DNA of 64,000 nt from Dongia sedimenti (GCA_030715195.1 JAUYVI010000001.1:310001-374000); one strand, 5' to 3'. Shown: positions 1-10,627, counted from the stretch's first letter. Program-made: numbers and translations. Notes: a model not told the origin generated them from the sequence alone.

Positions 1-1
1 G

Positions 2-694
2 GCGGGCTTCGAGGCGCTGGTGCGCTGGCACCATCCGACCCGCGGCATGGTCTCGCCGATGGACTTCATTCCGATTGCCGAGGAGACCGGCTTGATCGTG
101 CCGATCGGCACCTGGGTGCTGCAGCAATCCTGCCGCCAGGCCAGGGCTTGGCTCGATGCCGGCGCCAATCCGGAGATCTTCGTCAGCGTCAACGTTTCCA
201 GCCGACAGCTCGACGGGCCGTCCTTGCCCGACATCGTGCGTGCGGCGCTGGAAACCAACCGGCTGGAGCCGCAACGCCTCAAGCTGGAGATCACCGAAAG
301 CGCGGTCATGCGCGACTTCGAGGTGACGCTGGGACTGCTCAACCGGCTGCGGGCGAGCGGCGCCGGCCTGTCGCTGGACGACTTCGGCACCGGCTATTCT
401 TCGCTCTCGCTGCTGAAGCGGCTGCCGATCGACACGCTCAAAGTCGACCGTTCGTTCGTCTCGTCGATGGGCGTCGATTCCGCCGGCGTGCGCATGGTGG
501 AGGCGATCCTGCAGCTCGCGCGGCTGTTCCGTCTGAAGGTCGTGGCGGAAGGCATCGAGCGCAACGAAGAGGCGGAGCTGCTGCGCGCGCTGTCCTGCGA
601 GTACGGCCAGGGCTGGCTGTTCGGTAAGCCGCTCACCCCCGATGCCTGCATGGAACGTCTGCTGGCCAAGACCGACAAGGCGGTCGCGAACTAG
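2..694 (+). CDS. EAL-domain cyclic-di-GMP phosphodiesterase (5' end missing)
   Basis: This is the C-terminal part of a protein that starts before the window; the reading frame is open from base 2. The first visible codons encode the EAL signature itself (GFEALVRW). The rest of the domain follows with its usual landmarks: the NVSSRQL metal-site Asn, the EITESAVM Glu, the DDFGTGYSS loop 6 stretch, KVDRSFV, the VVAEGIE Glu and the terminal QGWLFGKPL. All residues normally needed for metal binding and hydrolysis of c-di-GMP are present, so an active phosphodiesterase is likely. Whether a GGDEF or sensor domain lies upstream cannot be seen. It ends one base before the convergent AsmA gene. Confidence 0.93.
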   Translation, partial: AGFEALVRWHHPTRGMVSPMDFIPIAEETGLIVPIGTWVLQQSCRQARAWLDAGANPEIFVSVNVSSRQLDGPSLPDIVRAALETNRLEPQRLKLEITESAVMRDFEVTLGLLNRLRASGAGLSLDDFGTGYSSLSLLKRLPIDTLKVDRSFVSSMGVDSAGVRMVEAILQLARLFRLKVVAEGIERNEEAELLRALSCEYGQGWLFGKPLTPDACMERLLAKTDKAVAN

Positions 695-695
695 G

Positions 696-2537
696 CTAGC
701 CCGCCAGACACCGGCTTTGTTCCGCCACCCGCCGGATCGCCTTGGGCAGTTCCGGCAGTGCGAGGCTTTCCTTGAAATTCGACTTCGAGTCCGGCGCGGC
801 GCCGGGCGACGCGAGCGTGCCGGAGATGCGGATCGGAATGTCGAGGGCGAAGAAGCCGGTTGATTTCGGGTCCGAGCGGATGGTGAGGTCGACCGTGTTC
901 TTCAGCAGATCGATCGAGCCGCCGCCGGTGAGGGTGGCTTCCGGCGTGCGCAGAATGAGCGGCGAAACCTGCGCGACGCCATTCTTCAACGTAGCGACAC
1001 CGAGCAGGCATTTGACCTTAGACATGCCCTCGCCTTTGCGGAAGACGGTGCGGAGGTCGGTCGAGGCCTTCTCGACCACGTCGCGCGACACCCGGCCGTC
1101 GATCATGGCGAAGACCGCGCTGCCATTGGAATGGGCCAGGGCTTCGCCGAGCTTGCTGCCGGTGGCATCGAGCGCGATCCGGGCGCTGACCTCGCCGGCG
1201 ATCTGATCGGTCGCGGCGCCGAGCGTTTTCAGGAGCTCGCTGAGATTGCCGCCGGGAAGCCCGGCATTGATCTGCAGCCGCGTGGCCTTGCCCTCGCTCT
1301 TGGCCGTGCCGTTGGCCTCGAACGTGGTGCCCGCCATGGCGAAGCGGATGCTGTCGATGTCCAGCGCGCCGGGACCGCCGGTTCCAACCAGGGCGAAGGC
1401 GGAGAGCGCGGTCTTGCCGTACTTGAGGCGCTTGGCGGCGAGATCGGCTTTGATCACCGGCGCGGTCTTGTCCGGCAACTCGAGCGCGATCGATTTCCAG
1501 TCGGTGTCCTTCGACTCCTTGTCCTTCGCAATCATCGTGTCGAGGTTCAACGTGTCGTAGCGCGCCTTGATCGCCATCTTGTCGGTGCCGCCACGCGGCC
1601 CTTCGTCGAGGACGAAGGCGCCGGTAACGGCGTTCCCGGCCATGGTGCCTTTGATGCCGTCGATCTGCCAATGGTCGCCCTGGTGCGTCAGCGTGCCGTC
1701 GAGCTTGGCCGGGAACGCCGCGGGCAGGCCGGCGTCGAAGGCCTCGAGCAGGGTGCCGAAGTTCTTCGTGTCGATGACCAGCGCGGCTTCGACCTCGTCG
1801 AAGTCCAGCGGATCCATCAGGTGGCCCTTGAAGGCAATCGTGCTGTCTTTGTTGGTAACCTTGACGTCCTCGCCGAACGGCACCGAGCCGTTGCGCATGA
1901 CGTCGAAAGAGTCGGTCGTCGCTTCGATCTTCGCCGGCAGATCGTTGTAGGCGCCGTCCGCGGTGACGGTGACCGGCTGGTCGTCGCCGCTCGACGCAAT
2001 CGCCGCCTGCTTCAGGGCGACCACCAACGGCTTGCCGCTGGTGGTCCGGTAGGTGATGGTCGCGTCGTGCAGGGTGAAGTCGAGCAGCGTCGGAAACTGG
2101 GTGCGGTCCTTCGGCATGATCGCGAATCCGCCGGTCGAGCCGCCGCCTCCCGCGAACTTCCAATTGCCGGTGCCCTTCTCATCGCGCTCCAGCAGGATGA
2201 CCGGCCGGGTCACGTCGAGCCGGCGATAGCGGATGACGCCTTCCAGCAATGGTCGAACATCGACCTGCGCGAAGAGATGCTCCAGCGTCACCATCTCCGG
2301 CCGCGTGCCCCAAGGCGCGTTGGCGACACGGAGATCGCGGATCTCGATGGTCAGTGGGTCACCCCAGCCGATTTTGAGCGCGCCGATGGTGACGCTGCGG
2401 CCGAGCGCCTCGCTGCCCTTGGTTTCGGCGAGACTGCGGTAATCCTGGTTCATCACCCAGAGCACGCCGCCGCCGGCCAGCAGCACCAGGACCAGCAGAA
2501 AAGAAACGACGGCGATCGCGACCGACCTCAAACGCAC
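696..2537 (-). CDS. AsmA family protein
   Basis: A 613-residue protein with one N-terminal membrane anchor (about residues 6-28) followed by a long periplasmic part. It has the AsmA-type opening (a sheet-rich segment with IGALKIGWGDPLTIEIRDLRVANAPWG-like spacing) and a C-terminal AsmA_2-like section around residues 450-600. AsmA and its relatives are chorein-like bridge proteins implicated in moving phospholipid across the periplasm; that role is family knowledge. The start is a GTG preceded at about seven bases by GGAG on the minus strand. It is convergent with the EAL gene and not obviously part of an operon. The exact AsmA subfamily is uncertain. Confidence 0.85.
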   Translation of the reverse strand: MRLRSVAIAVVSFLLVLVLLAGGGVLWVMNQDYRSLAETKGSEALGRSVTIGALKIGWGDPLTIEIRDLRVANAPWGTRPEMVTLEHLFAQVDVRPLLEGVIRYRRLDVTRPVILLERDEKGTGNWKFAGGGGSTGGFAIMPKDRTQFPTLLDFTLHDATITYRTTSGKPLVVALKQAAIASSGDDQPVTVTADGAYNDLPAKIEATTDSFDVMRNGSVPFGEDVKVTNKDSTIAFKGHLMDPLDFDEVEAALVIDTKNFGTLLEAFDAGLPAAFPAKLDGTLTHQGDHWQIDGIKGTMAGNAVTGAFVLDEGPRGGTDKMAIKARYDTLNLDTMIAKDKESKDTDWKSIALELPDKTAPVIKADLAAKRLKYGKTALSAFALVGTGGPGALDIDSIRFAMAGTTFEANGTAKSEGKATRLQINAGLPGGNLSELLKTLGAATDQIAGEVSARIALDATGSKLGEALAHSNGSAVFAMIDGRVSRDVVEKASTDLRTVFRKGEGMSKVKCLLGVATLKNGVAQVSPLILRTPEATLTGGGSIDLLKNTVDLTIRSDPKSTGFFALDIPIRISGTLASPGAAPDSKSNFKESLALPELPKAIRRVAEQSRCLAG

Positions 2538-2615
2538 ACGCGGCTCCGGAAGGGGGAGGCGTCGTCGTAAGGCCGACGCTTACTCCCACCTAACACCCCG
2601 GATGGCCACGGGTTG

Positions 2616-4010
2616 CTAGAGGTCGGGCATCCGGAAGGGCTGGACCTGTTCGAAGGCCCGCGCGGCGCGGAGTACGCGCTGGTCGCCGAGCACCGGACCG
2701 ACGATCTGCAGCCCAGCCGGCAGGCCCCCCTTGGTGAAGCCGCAGGGCACGGAAGCCGCCGGCTGGCGCGTCAGGTTGAAGGGGTAGGTGAAGGGCGTCC
2801 AATCGTTCCACTGGCCGCGATCGGCCTGGGGTGGATAGTCGATACCGGCCGCGAAGGCGGCGAGCGGCATGGTCGGGGTGAGGAGCAGGTCCCAGTTCTG
2901 GAAGAAGGCCAGCATCTTCGAGCCCAGGGCTTCGCGCGCCTTGACCGCGGCGGCATAATCGACCGCCGTGAGCCGGCTGCCCTGTTCCGCGATATGGGCG
3001 AAGCCGGGGTCGAGCAGGCGCCGCTGGGCGGGGGTCAAGCCGCGCAACTGCAAGGCGGCGCCCACGAACCAGTGGTACTGAAAGGTCGCCAGGCAATCTT
3101 CGATCACCGGCGGGAGCTCGACGACCGTCGCGCCGAGCTCGGTGAAGCGCCTCGCCGCAGCGGCGACCAGGCGCGCGATCTCGGCATCGACCCTGGCACC
3201 GGAGAGGGTCGGCGAGAAGGCGATGCGCCACCCCGCGACACCATCATCGAGTCCGGCGCGGAACGACCGCCGCTCATGGGGCAGGGCGTAGAAATCCAGC
3301 GGGAAGGGCTCGCTCAGCACGTCCATCAGCAGCGCCGCATCGGTGACGGTGCGAGTGATCGCGCCGGCAGTCGAAAGCGTGCCGTAGGGCGAAGGCGGAT
3401 GGCGCGGCACGATGCCGTAGGTCGGCTTGAAGCCGACGACGCCGGTGAAGCTCGCGGGGATGCGGATCGAGCCGCCGCCGTCTGTGCCGACATGCAGCGC
3501 ACCCATGCCGCAGGCGGCAGCCACCGCGGCGCCGCCGCTGCTGCCGCCGGGCGTCAGCTCCACCTTCCAGGGATTGCGGGTGATGCCATGAACCAGGCTG
3601 TCCGTCACGCCTTTCCAGCCGAACTCCGGGGTCGCAGTCTTGCCGAGCAGGACTGCGCCGGAGCGCCGGAGACTGCCGACCGCGACGGCGTCATCGTTCC
3701 AATCCTGGTCCGGATCGATGGTGCGCGAGCCGCGCAAGGTCGGCCAGCCCAGGGCCAGGATCAGATCCTTGACCGATGTCGGAACGCCGTCGAGGGGGCC
3801 GAGCGGGGCACCTCTCCTCCAGCGTGCCTCCGATTGCCGGGCGTAGTTGAGGGCGCAGTCGTGATCGACCAGGCAGAAGGCATTGAAGCGCGGATTGTAC
3901 CGATCGATCGCCGTCAGCGCCGCTTTGGTCGCCTCGACGGGAGAAAGTTCTCTGGCTGCGTAGAGCTCAAGCAGGCGGGTGGCGGGCAGGAGATGAATGG
4001 GCGTGGCCAT
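2616..4010 (-). CDS. Amidase signature family hydrolase
   Basis: A 464-residue amidase-signature enzyme, full length for the family. The Ser-cisSer-Lys triad is visible: Lys81 in PTSVKD, Ser157 in the GGSSGG signature, and Ser181 in GGGSIRIPA, with the standard 24-residue spacing between the two serines. Members hydrolyse amides in the cytoplasm (aryl amides, indoleacetamide, allophanate, Glu-tRNA in GatA). No GatB or GatC gene is next to it and there is no C-terminal extension of the AtzF kind, so a small-molecule amidase is more likely than GatA. It lies downstream of a binding-protein gene on the same strand, 131 bases away. The substrate cannot be deduced. Confidence 0.88.
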   Translation of the reverse strand: MATPIHLLPATRLLELYAARELSPVEATKAALTAIDRYNPRFNAFCLVDHDCALNYARQSEARWRRGAPLGPLDGVPTSVKDLILALGWPTLRGSRTIDPDQDWNDDAVAVGSLRRSGAVLLGKTATPEFGWKGVTDSLVHGITRNPWKVELTPGGSSGGAAVAAACGMGALHVGTDGGGSIRIPASFTGVVGFKPTYGIVPRHPPSPYGTLSTAGAITRTVTDAALLMDVLSEPFPLDFYALPHERRSFRAGLDDGVAGWRIAFSPTLSGARVDAEIARLVAAAARRFTELGATVVELPPVIEDCLATFQYHWFVGAALQLRGLTPAQRRLLDPGFAHIAEQGSRLTAVDYAAAVKAREALGSKMLAFFQNWDLLLTPTMPLAAFAAGIDYPPQADRGQWNDWTPFTYPFNLTRQPAASVPCGFTKGGLPAGLQIVGPVLGDQRVLRAARAFEQVQPFRMPDL

Positions 4011-4141
4011 GGGTCTCAGGCTTGAGCGCGAGCAGGACGAGTTAGGTCAATTTACCTGTATTGGTAAAGGAAGGTGTTCCCGAAGGCCAGCCCGGGATTC
4101 GCCCGACGGAGAGAATTGCGCTCACCGGAGAGACCGGCGTC

Positions 4142-5188
4142 TCAGCCCTGATTCAGCAGGTCCTGGAACCGCTTCATGGCGAGGTCGTAATTGTCGGCCC
4201 ACCAGGTGCTGTCGACGGTCACCAGCTGGGCGCGGTTTTCCGGCTGGGTGGGATCCATGGGCCGGAGGCTGGCCGGCATCGCCTTGGTCGCATTGGGATT
4301 GCAAGGGCCGACGCCCTGCAGGCCGCTGAAATTCATCTGCCGCTGGGCGTCCTGCATGGAGGCGATGAACTGGAAGGCCTGCGATCCCGCCGGGTTGTTC
4401 TTCGGCACGACCCAGACGCCGGGATAGAGAATGCCGTCGGCCCAGGTCCAGGCGATCCGGCCCTTGGATTCGGCGGCGAGCTGGACGGCGCGGCTGTGCC
4501 AGATGCAGGACATGCCGACCACGCGGTCGACCATCATCTGCTTCGATTGCGCGCCGCTCTCCCAGGTCTGGAGATGCGGCTTCAGCTGCTTCATCCGCTC
4601 CATCACCAATGTGAGGTCGATCGGATAGACCTTGTTGCGGGCGGCACCGGCCGAAAGCATGGCCGCCTCGAAGCCGCCGTTCATCCAGCGCCAGAGGCCG
4701 CGCTTGCCGGGGAAGCGTTTCACGTCCCAGAAATCGACCCAGCCCTGCGGCGGATGCTCCTTGTAGAGCTCCGTGTCGTAGGCCAGCACATAGGCATAGG
4801 TGTAGCCGCCGACCCCGTGATCGAAGGCGAAAGGCGACGTCACCAGGCTCCGGTCGATGATCGAATAGTCGATGGCGCTGAGTGCACCGGTGCGGCCGAG
4901 ACGGATCGCCGAGTATCCATCGGCATCGCAGACGTCCCAGCCCACATCGCCGGAATCGACCATGTTGCGGATGGCGCCCTCGGTGGGTCCGGTGCCGTCG
5001 AAGACGATGTTCGCCCCGCCGGCATTCTGGAACGGGGTGGCGAAGGCGCGGGTGAGATTCTTGATCTCGGTCCCGCCCCAGGTCGCAAAGACGATCTCGC
5101 CGCCGCTGCCGGGCGCCGCGGACGCGGGAAGCGTCAGCGTGGCGCCAAGCGATGCCAGCAGGCTGCGGCGCGAAAGTCGCATCATCAC
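4142..5188 (-). CDS. ABC transporter substrate-binding protein, PotD/spermidine-putrescine type, Tat-exported
   Basis: A 348-codon frame opening with GTG and two ATG codons in series. The mmsA stop codon shares its last base with the first of these ATGs (TGATG), so translational coupling is likely. The N-terminus has a twin-arginine motif ([12 protein letters not shown]) followed by a hydrophobic stretch and an Ala-x-Ala-like cleavage site. The mature protein follows the family 1 extracellular binding-protein pattern of polyamine-type systems ([10 protein letters not shown] near the start and a C-terminal WWADNYD segment). No permease or ATPase gene is adjacent, so it is an orphan binding protein that must serve a transporter encoded elsewhere. 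The ligand is unknown. Confidence 0.86.
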   Translation of the reverse strand: MMMRLSRRSLLASLGATLTLPASAAPGSGGEIVFATWGGTEIKNLTRAFATPFQNAGGANIVFDGTGPTEGAIRNMVDSGDVGWDVCDADGYSAIRLGRTGALSAIDYSIIDRSLVTSPFAFDHGVGGYTYAYVLAYDTELYKEHPPQGWVDFWDVKRFPGKRGLWRWMNGGFEAAMLSAGAARNKVYPIDLTLVMERMKQLKPHLQTWESGAQSKQMMVDRVVGMSCIWHSRAVQLAAESKGRIAWTWADGILYPGVWVVPKNNPAGSQAFQFIASMQDAQRQMNFSGLQGVGPCNPNATKAMPASLRPMDPTQPENRAQLVTVDSTWWADNYDLAMKRFQDLLNQG

Positions 5189-6681
5189 TTCATGGTCGGC
5201 ATGACGAACTCTGCGCCGGCGCGGATGCCGGTCGGCCAGCGCGAGGTGATCGTCTTGAGGCGCGTGTAGAAGCGGATGCCTTCCGGGCCGTGCATGTGGT
5301 GATCGCCGAACAGCGAGCGTTTCCAGCCGCCGAAGCTGTTGAACGCCATCGGCACCGGAATCGGCACGTTCACGCCGACCATGCCGACCTTGATCTTCGA
5401 GGCGAAGTCGCGCGCGGCGTCGCCGTCGCGGGTGAAGATCGCGGTGCCGTTGCCGTATTCGTGCTCGTTCACCAGCTTCACGGCGCTCGCGTAGTCGGGC
5501 ACGCGCACGACCGAGAGGACCGGGCCGAAGATCTCTTCCTTGTAGATCCGCATCTCCGGCTTAACCTGATCGAACAGGCAGCCGCCGAGGAAGTAGCCAT
5601 TCTCATAGCCCTGCAGCTTCAGGGTACGGCCATCGACCACCAGCTTGGCGCCTTCCTTGACACCGAGATCGACATAGGATTTCACCTTCTCGAAATGCTG
5701 CTTGGTCACCAGCGGACCCATCTCGGCCTCGGGATCGGTGCCCGGCGCCACTTTCAGCGCGCGTACTTTCGGCGAAAGCTTGTCGATCAGCGTGTCGCCG
5801 ACCTTGTCGCCGACGGCCACAGCGACGGAGATCGCCATGCAGCGCTCGCCGGCCGAGCCGTAGCCGGCTCCCATCAGCGCATCGGTTGCCTGGTCCATGT
5901 CGGCGTCGGGCATGACGATCATGTGGTTCTTCGCACCGCCCAGCGCCTGCACGCGCTTATTGTGGGCGGTGCCGGTGTGATAGATGTATTCCGCGATCGG
6001 GGTCGAGCCGACGAAGCTCACCGCCTGGATTTCCGGATTCTCCAGGATCGCATCGACCGCTTCCTTGTCGCCGTGGACGACGTTGAAGACGCCGTCCGGG
6101 AGGCCCGCTTCCTTGAGCAGCTTGGCGATCAGCATGGTCGGGCCGGGATCGCGCTCCGACGGCTTCAGGATGAAGGTGTTGCCGGCGACCAGCGCGATCG
6201 GGAACATCCACATCGGCACCATGGCCGGGAAGTTGAACGGGGTGATGCCGGCGACGACGCCGAGCGGCTGGCGGATCGCCCAGGAATCCACATTGGTGCC
6301 GACATTCTCGGAGAACTCGCCTTTCAGCAGTTGTGGCGCGCCGGCGGCGAACTCGACCACTTCAAGACCGCGGATCAACTCGCCCTTAGCATCGGAGAGG
6401 ACCTTGCCGTGCTCGGCGGTGATCGCTGCGGCGATCTCATCGGCCCGCTCGTCGGCGAGCTGCTTGAACTTGAACATGATGCGCGCGCGGGTCAGCGGCG
6501 GTGTATTGGCCCAACCGGGGAACGCGGCGGCGGCAACCTTGACCGCGGCGTCGAGCTCGGCCTTCGAGGCCAGCGCCACCTTGGCCTGGACTTCACCGGT
6601 CGCCGGGTTGAAGACCTCGGCCGTGCGGCCGCTCTTCCCCTGGACTTCCTGGCCGCCGACGAAATGATTGATGGTCCGCAT
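5185..6681 (-). CDS. mmsA: CoA-acylating methylmalonate-semialdehyde dehydrogenase
   Basis: A 498-residue aldehyde dehydrogenase of the ALDH6 group. It oxidises methylmalonate or malonate semialdehyde to propionyl- or acetyl-CoA with NAD+, in valine, inositol or beta-alanine breakdown. The catalytic Cys281 is in [11 protein letters not shown]. The usual ALDH general-base Glu motif is replaced by GGAKNH at about 248-253, which is the hallmark of the CoA-dependent members. I chose the ATG at 6681, not the ATG 33 bases upstream, because GGGAG lies at proper distance before it. Its neighbours are a Tat-exported binding protein downstream (coupled) and enolase-superfamily genes upstream. No inositol genes are visible. 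Confidence 0.93.
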   Translation of the reverse strand: MRTINHFVGGQEVQGKSGRTAEVFNPATGEVQAKVALASKAELDAAVKVAAAAFPGWANTPPLTRARIMFKFKQLADERADEIAAAITAEHGKVLSDAKGELIRGLEVVEFAAGAPQLLKGEFSENVGTNVDSWAIRQPLGVVAGITPFNFPAMVPMWMFPIALVAGNTFILKPSERDPGPTMLIAKLLKEAGLPDGVFNVVHGDKEAVDAILENPEIQAVSFVGSTPIAEYIYHTGTAHNKRVQALGGAKNHMIVMPDADMDQATDALMGAGYGSAGERCMAISVAVAVGDKVGDTLIDKLSPKVRALKVAPGTDPEAEMGPLVTKQHFEKVKSYVDLGVKEGAKLVVDGRTLKLQGYENGYFLGGCLFDQVKPEMRIYKEEIFGPVLSVVRVPDYASAVKLVNEHEYGNGTAIFTRDGDAARDFASKIKVGMVGVNVPIPVPMAFNSFGGWKRSLFGDHHMHGPEGIRFYTRLKTITSRWPTGIRAGAEFVMPTMK

Positions 6682-6803
6682 GACGCTCTCCCGATGAACG
6701 ATTCTGGTGCGCACTATAATTAAATGACGCGCCGCGGCGAGGCGGATCGCGCGGCGCGATATAACCGGAGCCGGACGGGGGTGGTCAACATATTTATCGG
6801 TAT

Positions 6804-6819
6804 GCTCAATATATTGAGC
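6804..6819. promoter_or_regulatory. Perfect 16-bp palindrome upstream of mmsA (operator candidate)
   Basis: GCTCAATATATTGAGC is a perfect inverted repeat. It lies in the 145-base gap between the enolase-family gene ending at 6827 and the mmsA start at 6681, just upstream of a minus-strand promoter-like pair (TTGACC at 6783-6788 and TATATC at 6758-6763, spacer 19). The position and symmetry fit a repressor or activator site for mmsA. The regulator is not identified. Confidence 0.5.
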
Positions 6820-6826
6820 GGCCGGT

Positions 6827-8026
6827 TCAGTCGAAGAAGCCTCGGTCCTCGGGGGCGAGATACCGCCGCGCGCCGTCGGCGTCGAGATCGAGCCCGAGAC
6901 CGGGGGCTTCGAGCAGATCGATCATGGAATCCTTCACGATCGGCCGGGGCAGGCCGGTCACGATATCCTCCCACCATGGGTCCGACGCGCTGGGGTATTC
7001 GAAGGCGATGTAGTTGGCGGGCAGGGTGGCGCACACGTTGATCAGCGCGCCCAGGCCGAGCAGGCCGTTGGCGGTGCCGTGCGGGGCCATCAGGATCGAG
7101 TGCATATAGGCGTGCTCGGCCACCCATTTGAGCTCAGCCATGCCGCCGACATCCGCGGGATCCGGCCCGATCACCCGCACCGCCTGGGTCTCGATCAGCT
7201 CCTTGAAGTTGTGGCGCAGATAGATCTGCTCGCCGGTGTGGATCGGCGTCGAGGTCGAGAGCGTGAGCTCGCGATAGGCCTGGGGGTTCACCCAGGGCAC
7301 GTAGTCGCCGGTCAGCATGTCCTCGAGCCACATGATGTTGTACTTCTCGACCGCGCGCGCGAACTTGATGGCGTCTGGCAGCATCCAGCCCGGCCCGCAA
7401 TCCAGCGCCAGGCTCACTTCGTCGCCGAGCACTTCCTTCATGGCGATGACGCAATCGAGCATGTGGTTGAAGCCGCGCTCGGAAATCATTCCTTGGTCCA
7501 TCATGCCGTGATAGCCGGACTTGCCCTGCCTGACGCCGTAATGGAAATCGTCGATCGTGTCCTTCATGTTGGAGTGGAACGAGATTCCCTGCTTTACCAT
7601 GAAGAAGTTCTCGGGCCGCTCTTTCATCCACTTCACGTCGGCGGCGTAGTCTTCCGGCTTGTCGCCGGTCCGCTTACGCCGGATCGAGCCGTTGTAGCAG
7701 CGCACCTGGTCGCGCACCTTGCCGCCGAGCAACTTGTAGGCGGGAACGCCCGCGGCCTTGCCGGCGATATCCCACAACGCGTGCTCGATCACACTGACGG
7801 CGGCGCCGTACGGCTTGAAGCTGCCGCGCTGGCGGATCTTCAGCATGACGCGCTCGACGTCGGTCGGGTCCTCGCCGATCAAGGCGTCCTTGAAGTGCAG
7901 CACCCAGGGCTTCAGATAGGTCTTGGTATATTCGACCTCGCCGAGGCCGTAGAAACCCTCATCGGTGACGATGCGGACGATCGGATGCTTGCCGATGACG
8001 GCGCAGCGCAGGTCGGTGATCTTCAT
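6827..8026 (-). CDS. Enolase-superfamily (mandelate racemase/muconate lactonizing type) enzyme, paralogue 1
   Basis: A 399-residue enzyme with the two-domain enolase-superfamily layout: an N-terminal capping domain (1-130) and a barrel. Likely metal ligands are Asp209 (LALDCGPG), Glu235 (LEDML) and Glu266 (HTGEQ). Candidate acid/base residues are Lys145 (FMVKQG) and His316 (MAPHGTANG) with Asp289 (GPDPADVGG). This is the mandelate racemase subgroup pattern, whose members dehydrate or epimerise sugar acids. It is the last of three same-strand paralogues (gap of 19 bases to the next) under a GntR regulator, which suggests one sugar-acid regulon. The specific reaction cannot be assigned from sequence alone. 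Confidence 0.87.
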   Translation of the reverse strand: MKITDLRCAVIGKHPIVRIVTDEGFYGLGEVEYTKTYLKPWVLHFKDALIGEDPTDVERVMLKIRQRGSFKPYGAAVSVIEHALWDIAGKAAGVPAYKLLGGKVRDQVRCYNGSIRRKRTGDKPEDYAADVKWMKERPENFFMVKQGISFHSNMKDTIDDFHYGVRQGKSGYHGMMDQGMISERGFNHMLDCVIAMKEVLGDEVSLALDCGPGWMLPDAIKFARAVEKYNIMWLEDMLTGDYVPWVNPQAYRELTLSTSTPIHTGEQIYLRHNFKELIETQAVRVIGPDPADVGGMAELKWVAEHAYMHSILMAPHGTANGLLGLGALINVCATLPANYIAFEYPSASDPWWEDIVTGLPRPIVKDSMIDLLEAPGLGLDLDADGARRYLAPEDRGFFD

Positions 8027-8045
8027 GGCGTGTCCTGATTCTCGG

Positions 8046-9410
8046 TCAGCTCCAGGTGCGATCCCAGGAATACTCGTCGTCCCACCGGCCGGTCGGCTGC
8101 CAGATGCCGGTGGCGTGCGGCTGCAGGTGCTGGGAGATCACCTCATCGACCACATCGTCGATGCCGAGGCCCGGCTTGTCGGGAACATGGATGAAGCCGT
8201 CCTGGACCAGCGGTTTCGGCAAGCCCGTGACGATGTCATCCCACCACTTCACTTCGACCGAGTGATACTCCAGCGCCATGAAGTTCTCGGTGGCGACCGC
8301 GACATGCGCCGCGGCCATGGCCGCGATCGGGCTTTCCGCCATGTGGATGGCCATGGCGACGCCGTGATCCTGCGCCATGTCCCCGATCTTCTTGGTCTCG
8401 AGGATGCCGCCCGAGGTGAGCAGATCGGGATGGATCACCGAGACGCCGCCGCTCTTCAGCAGGGGCGCGAAATCCTCCTTGAGGTAGATGTCCTCGCCGG
8501 TGCAGATCGGCACGGTGGTTGCGTCCTGCAGCTGGCGATATTGGTCGGTATACTGCCAGGGGATCACGTCTTCGAGCCAGGCGGGCACGTATTTCTCGAT
8601 CCGCCTGGCGAGGCGGATGCCGTTCTGGAGCGAGATGTGGCCGACGTGATCGATCGCGAGCGGAATCTCCATCCCGATCACCCCGCGCACCTCGGCAATG
8701 TACTGCTCCAGCAGGTCGAGCCCTTTGTCGGTGAAGTGCAGACCGGTAAAAGGATGGCGCACGTTGTGAACATCGTAGACCGCGTTGCGGGCGCGCCGGT
8801 CCTCCATGGTCTTGACCGGGCCGCGCTCGGGGCGGACCCGATAGCCCTCCAGCGAACCGGCGGGGGCCACGACGGAGCCGGGGATGTCGGCGATCTGCAT
8901 CAGGCCGAGGTCCATCTTGAGGAAGGTGAAGCCGAGCTCCATGCGCTCCTTGAGGCGCTTGCCGGTTTCGGTCCCGCTCGGCACGCTCGCGTCGGTGTCG
9001 GCATAGACCCGCACCTTGTCGCGGAAGCGGCCGCCGAGCATCTGGTAGATCGGCACGCCGTAGGCCTTGCCGGCGAGGTCCCAGAGCGCGATCTCGACCG
9101 CGGACACGCCGCCGCCCTGCCTTCCATGCCCGCCGAACTGCTTGATGCGGCGGAACAGGCGGTCGATGTCGCAGGGATTCTCGCCGAGCAGCCGGCTTTT
9201 CAGCATCAGCGCGTAGGTGGCGCTGGCGCCGTCCCGCACCTCACCGAGCCCGACGATGCCCTGGTTGGTGTAGATCTTCAGAAGGGCCGAGGTGAACGGC
9301 GCGCCGGTGATTTCCGCCACCCGCATGTCCGTGATGCGAAGCTCGGACGGCTTCGAGTTGGTGTTGACCCGGTTCAGGGCGGAGTCGTCGGGGCCATTCC
9401 GTTTCGCCAT
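8046..9410 (-). CDS. Enolase-superfamily (mandelate racemase type) enzyme, paralogue 2
   Basis: A 454-residue protein. The open frame extends much further upstream, but the ATG at 9410 follows GAGGA at normal distance and the upstream extension overlaps the neighbouring gene. Visible active-site candidates are Lys165 and Asp167 (LKMDLG), Asp254 (IDHVGH), Glu280 (LEDVIP), Glu306 (CTGEDIY), Asp329 (HPDLLTSGG) and His356 (MAIHMAES). It carries an unusual insertion of about 60 residues between the KxD strand and the first metal ligand (about 172-232), which makes it longer than typical members. It is closest in style to paralogue 1. The substrate is unknown; a role in sugar-acid dehydration is inferred from context. 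Confidence 0.86.
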   Translation of the reverse strand: MAKRNGPDDSALNRVNTNSKPSELRITDMRVAEITGAPFTSALLKIYTNQGIVGLGEVRDGASATYALMLKSRLLGENPCDIDRLFRRIKQFGGHGRQGGGVSAVEIALWDLAGKAYGVPIYQMLGGRFRDKVRVYADTDASVPSGTETGKRLKERMELGFTFLKMDLGLMQIADIPGSVVAPAGSLEGYRVRPERGPVKTMEDRRARNAVYDVHNVRHPFTGLHFTDKGLDLLEQYIAEVRGVIGMEIPLAIDHVGHISLQNGIRLARRIEKYVPAWLEDVIPWQYTDQYRQLQDATTVPICTGEDIYLKEDFAPLLKSGGVSVIHPDLLTSGGILETKKIGDMAQDHGVAMAIHMAESPIAAMAAAHVAVATENFMALEYHSVEVKWWDDIVTGLPKPLVQDGFIHVPDKPGLGIDDVVDEVISQHLQPHATGIWQPTGRWDDEYSWDRTWS

Positions 9411-9460
9411 GATTGTCCTCGTCCCGGTGGGAGGGCTGCCGCTATCCTCGGCGTTGCACG

Positions 9461-10627
9461 CTAGGCGAGCGCGATCTCGTGGGCTTGCAGGTAGTCGCGA
9501 TTCATCTCGATGCCGAGGCCCGGCAGCGCCGTGAGCTTGAGACTGCCGTTCGAATTGTCGAGCGGCCGGTCTATAAGGTGATCGTACTTGCTCAGGTTCC
9601 ATTCCGAGGTTTCGAGCTTGTAGAAATTCGGAACGGTCATCATCACCTGCGCGCCGGCCACCACGTTGATCGGTCCCGCGGCATCGTGCGGCGAGACCGG
9701 AATGTAATAGGCTTCGCAGAGGGCGGAGATCTTCTTGAGCTCGGTGATGCCGCCGGTCCAGGTGACGTCCGGCATAATGTAGTCGGCGAGCTTGTTCTCG
9801 AGCACCGGCACGAAATCCCACTTGGTGTGCCCGCGCTCGCCCCATGATATCGGGGCGTTGATCTTCTCGCGCACCTGTTTGAGGGCGTTGAGGCTTTCGG
9901 GCGGGCAGGGCTCCTCGAACCAGTCGATCTGCCCCGCCTCCTCGAGGCTGCGGCAGAGCCGGATCGCGGTGGGCACGTCGAAGCGGCCATGCGCGTCGAT
10001 GAGAATGTCGACGTCAGGCCCCGCCGTTTCCCGGATCAGCGCGGTGAGCTCGGCGGCCTTGCGCTCGTCCTTGCGGGTCATGCTGCCATCCAGATAGCCG
10101 TCCCGCCATTCCCGGGCCACGCCGCCGGTCTTGCGGCCCTGGTGCGGATAGGGATCGAACTTGAGCGCGGTGTGCCCGGATTCGACGATGTCCTTGATCT
10201 CCCGGATCACGCCCTCCTTGCTGGTGAACTTGGACTGGTCGGGGTGGGTGTAGAGGGGAATGTCATCGCGCACCGCGCCGCCGAGCAGCTCGTAGATCGG
10301 CCTGCCGAGGACCTTGCCCCGAATGTCCCAAAGAGCGATGTCGATGGCGCTCAGGCATTCGACGGCGGCACCGCGGCTGCCCATGTAGGTGAAGCTGCGG
10401 AAGATCTTGTGCCAGAGATATTCGATGCGCGCGGGATCCTCGCCCGTCACCGCAATTCCGATCTGCCGCAGGATCGTACAGAGCGCGCGGTTGGCGAGCT
10501 TGGTGGTTGTCGTGATCTCGCCCCAACCGCTAACGCCTTCGTCGGTCGTCACTTCGACGAACAGGAATTCCCCCCAATAGGAAGCCTTGGACTCGATCAG
10601 CCATGGCCTGACACCTGTGATCTTCAT
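9461..10627 (-). CDS. Galactonate-dehydratase-like enolase-superfamily enzyme, paralogue 3
   Basis: A 388-residue mandelate-racemase-group enzyme. Key residues are Lys156 and Asp158 (LKFDPYP), Asp211 and His213 (IDAHGRFD), Glu238 (FEEP), Glu264 (WGERG), Asp287 (MPDVTW) and His314 (SPHDAAGP). The DxHGR plus late PH(D/C)xxGP pattern is that of D-galactonate dehydratase and related acid-sugar dehydratases. I used the ATG at 10627; the longer frame starts inside the regulator gene. It is the first of three consecutive paralogues, 52 bases below the GntR gene. A dehydratase giving a 2-keto-3-deoxy acid is a reasonable expectation, but the sugar acid is not certain. Confidence 0.88.
   Translation of the reverse strand: MKITGVRPWLIESKASYWGEFLFVEVTTDEGVSGWGEITTTTKLANRALCTILRQIGIAVTGEDPARIEYLWHKIFRSFTYMGSRGAAVECLSAIDIALWDIRGKVLGRPIYELLGGAVRDDIPLYTHPDQSKFTSKEGVIREIKDIVESGHTALKFDPYPHQGRKTGGVAREWRDGYLDGSMTRKDERKAAELTALIRETAGPDVDILIDAHGRFDVPTAIRLCRSLEEAGQIDWFEEPCPPESLNALKQVREKINAPISWGERGHTKWDFVPVLENKLADYIMPDVTWTGGITELKKISALCEAYYIPVSPHDAAGPINVVAGAQVMMTVPNFYKLETSEWNLSKYDHLIDRPLDNSNGSLKLTALPGLGIEMNRDYLQAHEIALA

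Noticed and set aside
2616-4010. GatA subunit of Glu-tRNA amidotransferase
   Set aside because: No gatB or gatC lies nearby, and the context is an isolated gene next to catabolic genes.
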